Assembly (NCBI RefSeq): GCF_014645795.1
Contig: NZ_BMMK01000009.1
Location: 1 to 64,000, forward strand
Length of the DNA stretch: 64,000 bases
Direction: 5' to 3'
Origin: Longimycelium tulufanense
Lineage (GTDB): Bacteria > Actinomycetota > Actinomycetes > Mycobacteriales > Pseudonocardiaceae
The notes beneath the pieces are model-generated. The model saw only the letters and a list, made by a program, of their open reading frames with translations. It did not search any database and was not told the origin of the DNA. The position numbers were made by a program, and so were the translations under genes. Below, piece after piece: positions 8,440 to 16,386 of this stretch. The first letter of the stretch is position 1; every line of letters starts with the position of its first letter.

Positions 8440-8892
8440 TCAGTGCAGCCAACTTTGCTGCGAGAAGTCCTCGTCATCGTCGTCGCCGGGCATCGGCCGA
8501 CGCGCGGCCGGCCGAGCACTCCGTTGCGGCCCGGCCTGAGCAGCGGGCGCGCTCCACGGTGGACTGGCCGATGGCGGTTCAGCCGGAGCCACTTGTTCGG
8601 CCCGCGGCGGTACCGGATAAGAGAAGTGCCTGTTCTCCTCTTCGTCCTCCTCCACCTGCCCCAGCGCGAGCGTGTCCGGCTTCTTCTTGGGCGTCATGGG
8701 ATTTCGTGCCATGGCGTCCGCCCGCACCCGCTCGGCCAGCCGCAACGCCTTCTGGCTGAACTCGGTGTTCCGCTCCGCCGTCTGCTTCTCGGTCTCCGCG
8801 ACCCGCCGCGCGGCCAGCTCCAACCGATCCGCCTGCTCACGGCTGATCCCGTCGAGCTGCCGGCGGAGCGCGACAACGGCCTCACCTTCCAT
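8440..8892 (-). CDS. coiled-coil/acidic protein in a T7SS substrate operon
   Basis: 150 residues, family not recognised. Residues 1-62 are charged and heptad-like (ALRRQLDGISREQADRLELA then AERVRADAMARNP), suggesting a helical coiled coil. Residues 80-130 are Pro/Ala-rich and the tail is strongly acidic (PGDDDDEDFSQQSWLH). It has no signal peptide or membrane segment. It starts 29 bases after the stop of the 935-residue WXG-core gene in the same direction, so it is probably the last gene of that operon. A role as chaperone or partner of the large protein is inference only. Confidence 0.7.
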   Translation of the reverse strand: MEGEAVVALRRQLDGISREQADRLELAARRVAETEKQTAERNTEFSQKALRLAERVRADAMARNPMTPKKKPDTLALGQVEEDEEENRHFSYPVPPRAEQVAPAEPPSASPPWSAPAAQAGPQRSARPAARRPMPGDDDDEDFSQQSWLH

Positions 8893-8921
8893 CGGGCTTG
8901 CCTCCCCACCCCGTTGCCGCG

Positions 8922-11729
8922 CTACTTGTCACGGTTGTCCTCGCCGAGGACGCCGCGCATCCGGTGCACGGCGCTCTGCTCCTCGTCGCTGAACAGCTGT
9001 CCCGGCGTGTTCCAGCGGTTCCCGCCGCGTTCCTGCTCGCTGTTCTGGCCCCCGGCGCCGGCCATGCCACCCATCATCGGCATGCCGCCGCCCGTCATCC
9101 CGGCCTGGCCACCGTGCCCCGCGCCGCCCGCGGGAGCCTGGTGGTCCGGCATCGCGGCGAGCCCGGCTCCCCCGGCCTCACCCGCCTGCGGGGCACTGGT
9201 GCTGGCCAGTCCGCCGGGTGCGCCGGCCGGATCCGGACCGCGCTGGGACCAGGGGCTGCCCGGCATCTCGGAGTAACCCCCGGGGCCGTAGCCCACGGAT
9301 CCATAGCCACCACCGGGGTTTCCGTGGCCGGTTGGGTGGCCACCCGTGCCGTAATCGGAGGAGCCGTACCCGTAGTCCGGAGCGCTCGGGAAGCCCGCTG
9401 GTGCGGGGTTCGTCGCTGCGGGAGTGGTCGGCGCTGGGCCACCGGCCTGCGGGTGCGCAGGTTGCGGCGGAACGTCCCCGCCGGGCCCAGCCGGCTGCCA
9501 ACCGCCCTGATGCGGCGGAGTGGGTGGCACCGGCCCCTGCTGCCAGGCGGCAGCGGCCGGAGTCACCCGCGGGTCGCCCTGCGGATGTGCGACACCGACG
9601 TCGTACTGCGGGTAAGGCTGCTGGGGGCGGAAGTCCTCCGGCGCCGCGTAGGTGGGTCGCGCGACCGGTTCCTCGGTCTGTGGCGCGAACTCCCGACCGG
9701 GCTGCGGGCCCAGTCGCTCACCGGACCCGGCCACGCCGAGGACCGGCCCACCGGTGGGGCCGTGGCTCTGCGGGCCGGTGGTCGCACTCGGCCGGCCCTC
9801 GCCGGTCTCGTCGAAGTCGAGCGCGTACTTGGTCGGCTGGCTGCCGTCGCCGGCGTCCACGGTGACGGTGAGCCGGTCCGGCTGGCCGGGTGGATGCTCG
9901 GCGGTGATGGTCATGCCACCGTCCTCGATCAAGGCCTTGCCGTCCGGGCCGGGGCGGAGTATCTGCTCGACATCGCCCTGCGGCATCGCACCGGGAACTC
10001 CGATCCCAGCGGAACCACTCTCCGGGGCGGGATACGGCATCGGCGGCGCACCGGGCTGTAGCGCGTCTTCCGGACGCAGGTCCATCGAGCGGGCCAGCTG
10101 GTCACCGGAGCGCTGGCCGAGACCGAGCGGGTCGGTGCCGCTCTGCCCGCCGGGGCCGAAGTCGATGTCGTAGGTCTTGGGCTTGCCGTCCGGACCCTCG
10201 ACCGTGATCTTCACGCCGCCCTGGCCGTCCGGGCTGCTGACGGTGATCCTGCGGCCGTGGTCGTCGATGGTGACGCCCTCCTGCTTGACGGGATCGACCA
10301 GGCCCACCATTCCCGACGGCTGCTCCCCGGGCTTCGGCATGAACTCCTCGGGCTTGCCGACCAGGTCCTCCGGCTTGAGCGCCTCCGGAGGCTTGGGGGT
10401 CTCGAACTTCGGCATGTTCGGAACGCCACCGCCGGCACCTCCTCCACCGACGCCGCCACCGGCTCCCCCACCGCCGGCACCACCACCGGTACCGGCGCCG
10501 GGAACATTCCCGGTGCCGCCCTGCTGACCACCGCTGCCCTTGTCGTCGCCTGCGGGCCTGGGCTCGCTGCCGCCGCCCTCTCCCTGGCTGGTGAACGGGT
10601 TCTCGTCACTACCGACGATCTTGTTCATCCCGTTCCACGACTCGTCCACGGCCTTCTTGGTGGCCTCACACGTCTCGTAGAAACCCTTGTACTTGCCCTC
10701 CACATCGGCGGCGAAGACTGTTTCGGTCCACTCCGACGCCTTCTGGCCGACCTTGTTCTTATAGGTGTCGTCGTCACCGCACCCGTCATCGATCTCAATA
10801 CCGAAGTACCCGCACACACGACGCACGAGCGCATCGTCGGTGTTGCCCTTGGCGGCCTCGATGATGTCGGCGATCTGCGCGGCACTCTTGCCCCCGACGG
10901 TGTTGACCTCCTTGATGCTGTCGAGCATCCACCGTGCCTTGGTACGGATCTGCTGGGCCACGGCGTGTGTGGCGACCCGGATAGCTCCCGCCGAGTCGTT
11001 CATGTTCTGGATGTGCTTGTCGACCTTCTTCGCGAAGTCGGCGAAGAACTCCTGCGCCTTCTCGGACGCCCCACCCGTCCAGTGTCCCCACAGACCGCTC
11101 AACTTGTTAGCCATGTCCGTGTGCTGCTGGCGGGCGGTGGAGGCGGCCTGGCTCAGCTCGTTGGCGTCATGGTCGAACCTGGTGAAGTCGATCCCGCGCT
11201 GCTCGTCGTAGCGCTGGTGGACATAGTCCTTACCGAGGTTTCCCGCATCCTTCGGTGGATTCTTCAGGTACCCCGGAATCTTCTCGTACAGCGGAAGGAA
11301 GTTGTCGAAGTAGCGCAGTCCGGGCTTGCCGACATCCAGCAGCTCGTCGGAGTTCTTCGCCCCGGCGCTCCCGTCGGCCGACCTACGGTCGGAGTCCTCC
11401 AGGGCGGCCTTGCCCTGGGAGACCTCCTCCTGGTGCTGCCTGTTCGCTTCCGCGCCCTTGTCCGCGGACTTCTTGGCAATGGAGTAGGCGTTCTTCAGCC
11501 GCTCGTCACGGTCGTCATCGCCGATGATGTCCTTGAACTGCTGCCACTGACCGCCCCAGTAACCGACGTCGTACTGATTGGCGTATCTCTCGACCTCGTC
11601 GCTGTTGCCGAACATCGACCAGTCGTCGGCACTGACGCATGCGAGAACAAGTGCCTTCTTCTGGTCTGCGGGAACATCAGGACTGTCCAGGACCTTCTTG
11701 ATGTCGTCCCAGGACGGCACGTCGGCCAT
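8922..11729 (-). CDS. large WXG-core protein, putative T7SS substrate
   Basis: 935 residues. An N-terminal helical domain of unknown family (1-190) precedes a WXG100-like helical hairpin: helix about 183-212, turn LWGHWTGGASEKAQEFF with W217-T218-G219, second helix to about 260. A further Cys-containing region follows (about 300-365). Residues about 395-440 are nearly all glycine with alanine. Two related beta-like modules follow at about 484-526 (TIDDHGRRITV ... TYDIDF) and 599-641 (IEDGGMTITAE ... KYALDF). The rest, 650-935, is Pro/Gly/Gln-rich and probably disordered. There is no signal peptide, consistent with type VII export. Its ATG overlaps the stop of the EspC-like gene (ATGA), implying coupled, roughly equal translation. 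Confidence 0.85.
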   Translation of the reverse strand: MADVPSWDDIKKVLDSPDVPADQKKALVLACVSADDWSMFGNSDEVERYANQYDVGYWGGQWQQFKDIIGDDDRDERLKNAYSIAKKSADKGAEANRQHQEEVSQGKAALEDSDRRSADGSAGAKNSDELLDVGKPGLRYFDNFLPLYEKIPGYLKNPPKDAGNLGKDYVHQRYDEQRGIDFTRFDHDANELSQAASTARQQHTDMANKLSGLWGHWTGGASEKAQEFFADFAKKVDKHIQNMNDSAGAIRVATHAVAQQIRTKARWMLDSIKEVNTVGGKSAAQIADIIEAAKGNTDDALVRRVCGYFGIEIDDGCGDDDTYKNKVGQKASEWTETVFAADVEGKYKGFYETCEATKKAVDESWNGMNKIVGSDENPFTSQGEGGGSEPRPAGDDKGSGGQQGGTGNVPGAGTGGGAGGGGAGGGVGGGGAGGGVPNMPKFETPKPPEALKPEDLVGKPEEFMPKPGEQPSGMVGLVDPVKQEGVTIDDHGRRITVSSPDGQGGVKITVEGPDGKPKTYDIDFGPGGQSGTDPLGLGQRSGDQLARSMDLRPEDALQPGAPPMPYPAPESGSAGIGVPGAMPQGDVEQILRPGPDGKALIEDGGMTITAEHPPGQPDRLTVTVDAGDGSQPTKYALDFDETGEGRPSATTGPQSHGPTGGPVLGVAGSGERLGPQPGREFAPQTEEPVARPTYAAPEDFRPQQPYPQYDVGVAHPQGDPRVTPAAAAWQQGPVPPTPPHQGGWQPAGPGGDVPPQPAHPQAGGPAPTTPAATNPAPAGFPSAPDYGYGSSDYGTGGHPTGHGNPGGGYGSVGYGPGGYSEMPGSPWSQRGPDPAGAPGGLASTSAPQAGEAGGAGLAAMPDHQAPAGGAGHGGQAGMTGGGMPMMGGMAGAGGQNSEQERGGNRWNTPGQLFSDEEQSAVHRMRGVLGEDNRDK

Positions 11730-12037
11730 CAGTTGCCCCCTGCCTTGCGCACGGTCGCCGTGTTGCTCGACTCAGCGAACTCGTAGCCGCCCCTGGAGCC
11801 CTCCAGCCGGCCGGCGAAGTCGTCCATCGCCGCCGCGTGTTGCTCGATCATGGTCGCGATCTTCTGCAGCGCGGGCGGGTACTGTCCGCCGGGGCCGATG
11901 TGCGCCCGGCCGAAGTTCTGCGCGGTGACCGCCGTGGACGAGACCTTGTTCTTGAGGTCCCGCACGGTCTGCGCCAGTCCCTTGATGGTGCTGGCCGTGG
12001 CGACCATCTCGCCGGTGTTGGTCCCGTATCCACCCAC
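11729..12037 (-). CDS. EspC-like T7SS secreted protein
   Basis: 102-residue protein resembling the EspC/DUF2580 family of small helical ESX-secreted proteins. An N-terminal helix (VATASTIKGLAQTVRDLKNK) is joined through AHIGPGGQYPPAL to a second helix (QKIATMIEQHAAAMDDFA), like the hairpin fold of WXG100 proteins but without a WXG motif. The start is GTG 12037, eight bases after GGAGGGGAGA; the 62 residues upstream in the longer frame are not coding-like. It is first in an operon with the 935-residue WXG-core protein, a pairing reminiscent of EspC with EspA-type partners. It acts presumably as a heterodimer partner (inference). Confidence 0.8.
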   Translation of the reverse strand: MGGYGTNTGEMVATASTIKGLAQTVRDLKNKVSSTAVTAQNFGRAHIGPGGQYPPALQKIATMIEQHAAAMDDFAGRLEGSRGGYEFAESSNTATVRKAGGN

Positions 12038-12226
12038 CGTGGGCTCTCCCCTCCACAGAAGCTCGGCTGCGCAGCTTCCCCCCAGCGCGCACGGTGCTAC
12101 GACGCGGGTTCTCCCTGCGCTGGTTCCCCAGCGTGGCCGAGAACAACGGTCACGGGCAGGAAAATCCGACAGAAGCTTGCAAAGGTGAAGCGAATGCGCC
12201 CGGGTCACACCCGCCCCGGGCAACGC

Positions 12227-12544
12227 TCACTGCTGCGGTGGTCCCTGCGGAGGGGGCGGTGGGGGCACCTGACCGGGGAGCGGCCCGTAGCCCTGGGGCG
12301 GTTGTCCGTAGTTCGGTGGGTAGACGCCGGGGCCCGGCTGCGGCGGGTAGCCGGGCGGCACTCCCTGGCCCGGGGGTGGGCCGCCGGGCTGCGGGCCGAA
12401 CTGCTGCTGAGGCCATGCGCCCGGCGGCTGGACCTGCCGGCGTCGGTTCGCCCGCACGAGCAGCACGACTCCAAGAACGACGACGCCGACCAACGCCAGC
12501 AGGAAGAGAAGGATGAGCAACTCCCACGCTCCAACAGGCCCCAC
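12227..12544 (-). CDS. small single-pass membrane protein with proline-rich tail
   Basis: 105 residues. One hydrophobic helix near the N-terminus (WELLILLFLLALVGVVVLGV) is followed by basic RANRRR, then a tail made almost entirely of Pro, Gly, Gln and Tyr (PPNYGQPPQGYGPLPG). The topology suggests the tail is cytoplasmic. The start is GTG 12544, seven bases after GGAGGGG; an upstream ATG is in frame but lacks a ribosome site. It lies just after glmM and before the EspC-like operon, same strand. Function is unknown; similar tails occur in T7SS-associated and cell-envelope proteins of actinomycetes. Confidence 0.65.
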   Translation of the reverse strand: MGPVGAWELLILLFLLALVGVVVLGVVLLVRANRRRQVQPPGAWPQQQFGPQPGGPPPGQGVPPGYPPQPGPGVYPPNYGQPPQGYGPLPGQVPPPPPPQGPPQQ

Positions 12545-12564
12545 AGATGTCCCCTCCGGTGTCC

Positions 12565-13899
12565 TCAGCACACCGAGGAGACCACGCCGGCCAGGCGATG
12601 GGCAACGGCCTCGGCCGCATCCTGTGTGGGGGCCTCGACCATCACCCGGACCAGCTGCTCGGTGCCGGACGGCCGCAACAGAACCCGGCCCTTGCCGGCC
12701 AGCTCCGCCTCGACCGCGGCCACCGCCTCGGTCACCGACGGGGCCCGCACCACCGCACGCTTGTCGGTCACCGGCACGTTCACCAGCACCTGCGGCAGCC
12801 GCCGCATCACCCCGGCCAGGTCGGCCAGCGGCTTGCCGGTCGAAGCCACCCGCGCCATCAGCCGCAGCGCCGTGAGCAGGCCGTCCCCGGTCGTGGCGTG
12901 CGCCGGCAGCACCACGTGCCCGGACTGCTCACCACCGAGCGAGAAGCCGCCGGTGCGCAGCTCCTCGAGCACGTACCGGTCGCCGACCGCCGTGGTGCGC
13001 ACGCCGACCCCGTGCTCCTTCATCGCCAGGTGCAGGCCGAGGTTGCTCATCACGGTGGCCACGAGGGTGTCCTGGGCCAGCTCGCCGGCCTCCTTCATGG
13101 CCAGCGCCAGCACGGCCATGATCTGGTCGCCGTCCACCAGCTCCCCGGCCGAATCCACGGCCAGGCACCGGTCGGCGTCGCCGTCGTGCGCCACACCGAG
13201 GTCGGCGCCGTGCTCCACCACGGCCGCCCGCAGCCCCTCGACGTGCGTCGACCCACAGCCGTGGTTGATGTTGATCCCGTCCGGCTCGGCGTGCAGCGCG
13301 ATCACCTCGGCGCCCGCCCGCCGGTACGCCTCCGGCGCCACCACGGAGGCGGCCCCGTTCGCGCAGTCGACGACCACCTTCAGCCCGTCCAGCGGCTGCG
13401 GGGTGGCCACCAGCAGGTGGTCGACGTAGCGCCGCCCCGCGTCCGTAACGTCGCGCACCCGGCCCACGCCGGCGCCGGTCGGCCGGCCGGCGGTGTCGCC
13501 CAGCCGCGACTCGATCTCGTCCTCCACCGCGTCCGGCAGCTTGTGCCCGCCGGTGGCGAACAGCTTGATCCCGTTGTCCGGCATCGGGTTGTGCGAGGCC
13601 GAGATCATCACGCCCAGGTCGGCCTCGAGCTGGCCCACCAGGTGGGCCACCGCCGGGGTGGGCAGGATCCCGACCCGCAGCACGTCGGCCCCGGCCGCGG
13701 CCAGGCCCGCGGTCACCGCGGCCTCCAGCAGCTCGCCGCTGGCGCGCGGGTCGCGGCCGACCACCGCGACCGGGCGGTGACTGCGGTCGTGCTCGCCCAG
13801 CACCCGGGCGGCCGCGCTGGCCACCGACAGGGCCAGCTCGGGGGTCAGGTCAGCGTTGGCCAGGCCACGCACCCCGTCGGTGCCGAACAGACGCGCCAT
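12565..13899 (-). CDS. glmM: phosphoglucosamine mutase
   Basis: Converts glucosamine-6-phosphate to glucosamine-1-phosphate for UDP-GlcNAc synthesis. The protein is 444 residues, the usual length. It begins [12 protein letters not shown], has the phosphoserine loop [13 protein letters not shown] with catalytic Ser102, the metal loop DGDADR (about residue 240), the sugar-specificity loop GGEQSGH, and the phosphate-binding [15 protein letters not shown] near the C-terminus. It lies 157 bases downstream of rpsI, with a terminator hairpin between, as in M. tuberculosis (Rv3441c after rpsI). It works in the same pathway as glmS. Confidence 0.97.
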   Translation of the reverse strand: MARLFGTDGVRGLANADLTPELALSVASAAARVLGEHDRSHRPVAVVGRDPRASGELLEAAVTAGLAAAGADVLRVGILPTPAVAHLVGQLEADLGVMISASHNPMPDNGIKLFATGGHKLPDAVEDEIESRLGDTAGRPTGAGVGRVRDVTDAGRRYVDHLLVATPQPLDGLKVVVDCANGAASVVAPEAYRRAGAEVIALHAEPDGININHGCGSTHVEGLRAAVVEHGADLGVAHDGDADRCLAVDSAGELVDGDQIMAVLALAMKEAGELAQDTLVATVMSNLGLHLAMKEHGVGVRTTAVGDRYVLEELRTGGFSLGGEQSGHVVLPAHATTGDGLLTALRLMARVASTGKPLADLAGVMRRLPQVLVNVPVTDKRAVVRAPSVTEAVAAVEAELAGKGRVLLRPSGTEQLVRVMVEAPTQDAAEAVAHRLAGVVSSVC

Positions 13900-13989
13900 G
13901 GGCTCGAGGACCTCCTAGGAAGCGAGACGCTCGCCGGAAAGGTTCAGCAGGAAAGATTCACAGGAGAAGAAAACGTCCACCAAACGCAG

Positions 13990-14032
13990 CTGCGGGAGCA
14001 GCACCCGATGAGACGGATGACTGCTCCCGCAG
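13990..14032 (-). terminator. terminator of the rplM-rpsI operon
   Basis: Perfect 12-base stem CTGCGGGAGCAG / CTGCTCCCGCAG around a 19-base loop, 25 bases after the rpsI stop and about 90 bases before the glmM start. Confidence 0.75.
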
Positions 14033-14056
14033 GTTGTCCTCGCCGGTCCGCAGGCG

Positions 14057-14533
14057 TCAGCGCTTGCTGTACTGCGGCGCCTTGCGGGCCTTCTTGAGGC
14101 CGTACTTCTTGCGTTCCTTGGCCCGGGCGTCCCGGGTGAGGAACCCGGCCTTCTTCAGCGCCGGGCGGTCGTCCTCGTCCGCGGCCACCAGGGCGCGGGC
14201 GACGGCCAGCCGCAGCGCCCCGGCCTGGCCGGAGATGCCGCCGCCCTTGAGGTTGGCGATCACGTCGAAGGACTCGGCCTTCTCCACGGTCACCAGCGGC
14301 TCGCGGACCAGCTGCTGGTGGACCTTGCTCGGGAAGTAGGTCTCCAGCGGCTTGCCGTTCAGGGTGAACTTGCCGCTACCCGGAACGATGCGGACCCGGA
14401 CGATGGCCTCCTTGCGGCGGCCCACGGTCTGCACGGGCTTGTTGTCGACGATGGCGACCGGCGCCGGGATCTCCTCGGCGTAGGTCTCGGTCTCAGGAGT
14501 GGTCACGCTCTGGTCCTCGGGTGCGTCGGTCAC
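14057..14533 (-). CDS. rpsI: 30S ribosomal protein S9
   Basis: 158 residues. An acidic N-terminal extension of about 35 residues precedes the S9 core ([38 protein letters not shown]). The C-terminus [12 protein letters not shown] includes the conserved SKR tail that reaches toward P-site tRNA. The GTG start overlaps the rplM stop (GTGA), so translation is coupled. The N-terminal extension is typical of actinobacterial S9. Confidence 0.98.
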   Translation of the reverse strand: MTDAPEDQSVTTPETETYAEEIPAPVAIVDNKPVQTVGRRKEAIVRVRIVPGSGKFTLNGKPLETYFPSKVHQQLVREPLVTVEKAESFDVIANLKGGGISGQAGALRLAVARALVAADEDDRPALKKAGFLTRDARAKERKKYGLKKARKAPQYSKR

Positions 14534-14973
14534 TGGGCGACCTTGGTGATCTCGAAGGGCTTCGGCTGCTGGGCCTGGTGCGGATGCTCGGCCCCGGCGT
14601 AGACCTTGAGCTTCTTGGCCATGGCGCGGCCCAACTTGTTCTTCGGCAGCATGCCCTTGACGGTCTTCTCGACCAGCTTCTCCGGATGCTTGTCGAGCAT
14701 CTCGCCGAAGGAGCGCTTCTTCAGACCGCCCGGGTGACCGCTGTGGCGGTACACGAACTCCTGGTCGCGCTTCTTGCCGGTGAGGGCGACCTTGTCGGCG
14801 TTGATGATGACGACGAAGTCACCCATGTCCATGTGCGGCGCGAAGGTCGGCTTGTGCTTGCCGCGCAGCAGCGTGGCGGCCTCGGTGGCAAGCCGGCCGA
14901 GCACCACGTCCTGTGCGTCGATGACATGCCAGGCGCGCTGGACGTCGCCGGGCTTCGGGCTGTACGTGCGCAC
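14530..14973 (-). CDS. rplM: 50S ribosomal protein L13
   Basis: 147 residues, standard length. L13 is an early-assembly 23S rRNA-binding protein. Recognised by [39 protein letters not shown] and the [19 protein letters not shown] block. The start is GTG 14973, preceded by GAGGTAGATCC. It is the first gene of the rplM-rpsI operon, driven by the promoter at 15077-15106. Confidence 0.98.
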   Translation of the reverse strand: MRTYSPKPGDVQRAWHVIDAQDVVLGRLATEAATLLRGKHKPTFAPHMDMGDFVVIINADKVALTGKKRDQEFVYRHSGHPGGLKKRSFGEMLDKHPEKLVEKTVKGMLPKNKLGRAMAKKLKVYAGAEHPHQAQQPKPFEITKVAQ

Positions 14974-15076
14974 GGATCTACCTCGTCGTCACTCGCGTCG
15001 GGAAGTTGTCGCGGCGGTCACCTCGCGGGCTGAGGTATGCAACGGCCACGTGCCGCACACCGCACAACAGCAGAAG

Positions 15077-15106
15077 AAGATACCCGCTCCACTCGGACAG
15101 GGTCAA
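15077..15106 (-). promoter_or_regulatory. rplM-rpsI operon promoter
   Basis: On the minus strand TTGACC (15101-15106), an 18-base spacer and TATCTT (15077-15082). The sequence just upstream, CCCCCGTTTTGACCC, is identical to that of the rpsL promoter at 62001-62030, and the spacer length and -10 are the same. The leader to the rplM start is about 100 bases. Confidence 0.75.
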
Positions 15107-15160
15107 AACGGGGGTGGTCCGGGCCGGCGGCCGGCCGCGGGAGGCCCACCCGAACAGGCG

Positions 15161-15192
15161 TGGTCCCCGGAGCCGGGCGGCTCCGGGGACCA
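15161..15192 (-). terminator. terminator after the esx pair
   Basis: Perfect 14-base stem TGGTCCCCGGAGCC / GGCTCCGGGGACCA with loop GGGC, 40 bases after the stop of the second WXG100 gene. It isolates the esx genes from the rplM promoter that lies just beyond. Confidence 0.88.
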
Positions 15193-15232
15193 ACGGTAGC
15201 TGGTCGGCCCGGCCGGTCGACAGCCGGTCGGT

Positions 15233-15517
15233 TCAGCCCCAGCGGGAGGTGTTGGCCCGCTCGGCCTGCTGGTAGTTCTCGGCGGCGTGGCCGAGGGCGA
15301 CGCCGATCTGGGCCAGCACCTGCTGCAGGTCGGCCGCGGCCTGGTCCCACTGCTGCTGGTGGTGGTTGTAGGCCTCGGCGGCCTCGCCCTGCCAGGTGGA
15401 CACCACCGGCTGGATGCGCTGCTTCAGGTCGTCCAGCGTGCTCTGGATCTTCTGCGCGCCGCTGGTGACGTTCTGCTGACCGGCCTGGAGCTCACCAAAG
15501 GTGACCAGGATCTCCAT
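15233..15517 (-). CDS. WXG100 protein (EsxT/EsxU-like)
   Basis: 94-residue helical-hairpin protein secreted by the ESX machine. The WXG motif lies in VVSTWQGEAAEAYNHHQQQW (W-Q-G at about 42-44), between two amphipathic helices. The C-terminal YQQAERAN fits the YxxxD/E secretion signal with glutamate. Start ATG 15517 follows GAGAGAGG. It is second after another WXG100 gene, 74 bases apart, as for esxU-esxT in the M. tuberculosis ESX-4 locus; the two products probably form a heterodimer. Confidence 0.92.
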   Translation of the reverse strand: MEILVTFGELQAGQQNVTSGAQKIQSTLDDLKQRIQPVVSTWQGEAAEAYNHHQQQWDQAAADLQQVLAQIGVALGHAAENYQQAERANTSRWG

Positions 15518-15591
15518 GGGATCGCCTCTCTCGTGCTCAAGCTGGGTGCGCTACGCGCGGGATGGATGAACGGGGTTGCCGGACCGCGGGC

Positions 15592-15906
15592 TCAGCCGCC
15601 CAGGGCACCCAGGATGCTGTTCATCGACTGGGACTGCTCCTCCTCCTGCTGGACGTAGCTCTTGGCCGAGGCGCCCATCATCTCGGAGATCGCCATCAGC
15701 GCGTCGTTCAGCTTCTTGGCGTCGGTGTTCCACCGCTCCATCAGGTTGTGGAAGGCCGTGGCGGCCTGGCCCTTCCAGGCGGACTGCAGCGGCTCGATCT
15801 GGCCACGGAGGTTGGAGAGCAGACCCTGGATCTCCTGGTTGGTGTTGGCGATGTCGTTCCCGGCCTGCTGCATCGTCGCCGAGTCGGTGGTGTAGGAACC
15901 GGCCAT
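15592..15906 (-). CDS. WXG100 protein (EsxU/EsxT-like)
   Basis: 104-residue WXG100 protein. Helix one (MQQAGNDIANTNQEIQGLLS) leads to the turn LQSAWKGQAATAFHNLM with W-K-G at about 44-46, then helix two. The C-terminus has YVQQEEEQSQS, again fitting YxxxD/E. Start ATG 15906. First of the esx pair; predicted partner of the next WXG100 protein and substrate of EccC. Both members keep a WXG motif. Confidence 0.92.
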   Translation of the reverse strand: MAGSYTTDSATMQQAGNDIANTNQEIQGLLSNLRGQIEPLQSAWKGQAATAFHNLMERWNTDAKKLNDALMAISEMMGASAKSYVQQEEEQSQSMNSILGALGG

Positions 15907-16386
15907 CTCGTGGGCCCCCTAAGTCTTCGTCGGTGCCGTCTCGTCCTCGTGATCGGACGACCTTGCGACGCAGAGGTTGCCAGGTTCGGTTCCCTCCCGG
16001 AGCCAGGTTTGCCGCAAGTGGTTGCGGGTGTGAACGGCGGGGCCGGGGAACCGCGATTCAGTGGAGGATTCGCTCCTAGGAAAAGTCCTCGTCATCGCCG
16101 GTGTGAGGGGCCGTTCGGGCAGTTGTGCGACGGTCCGTCGCGTTCTGCGGGCAAGGCTCATTCTTTTGCGCACGGAAATGTCCGGCGACCAGTTCCGGGG
16201 AGTTCGGGAGCGCTTCGACGAGCACCCGCGCACGGTGCGGAACCCAACGGCGGTGGTGCGCAGGCGGTCCCGCGTGGTCTCGGACGGGGTTACCGGTTCC
16301 GACCGGCGCACCCGGTCGGTCGGCACGGGCGGAAAGCCGGCGCATCAGCCGGTTGCCTCGTTTCGCGGCACCGACGACGGACGCGG
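15907..16386. other. 480-base non-coding region upstream of the esx pair
   Basis: No convincing gene: frames crossing it lack ribosome sites and continue antisense into neighbours. It should hold the promoter of the esx pair and the end of the unit for the Hsp70-like gene. I see no clear -35/-10 pair or strong hairpin. Confidence 0.55.
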
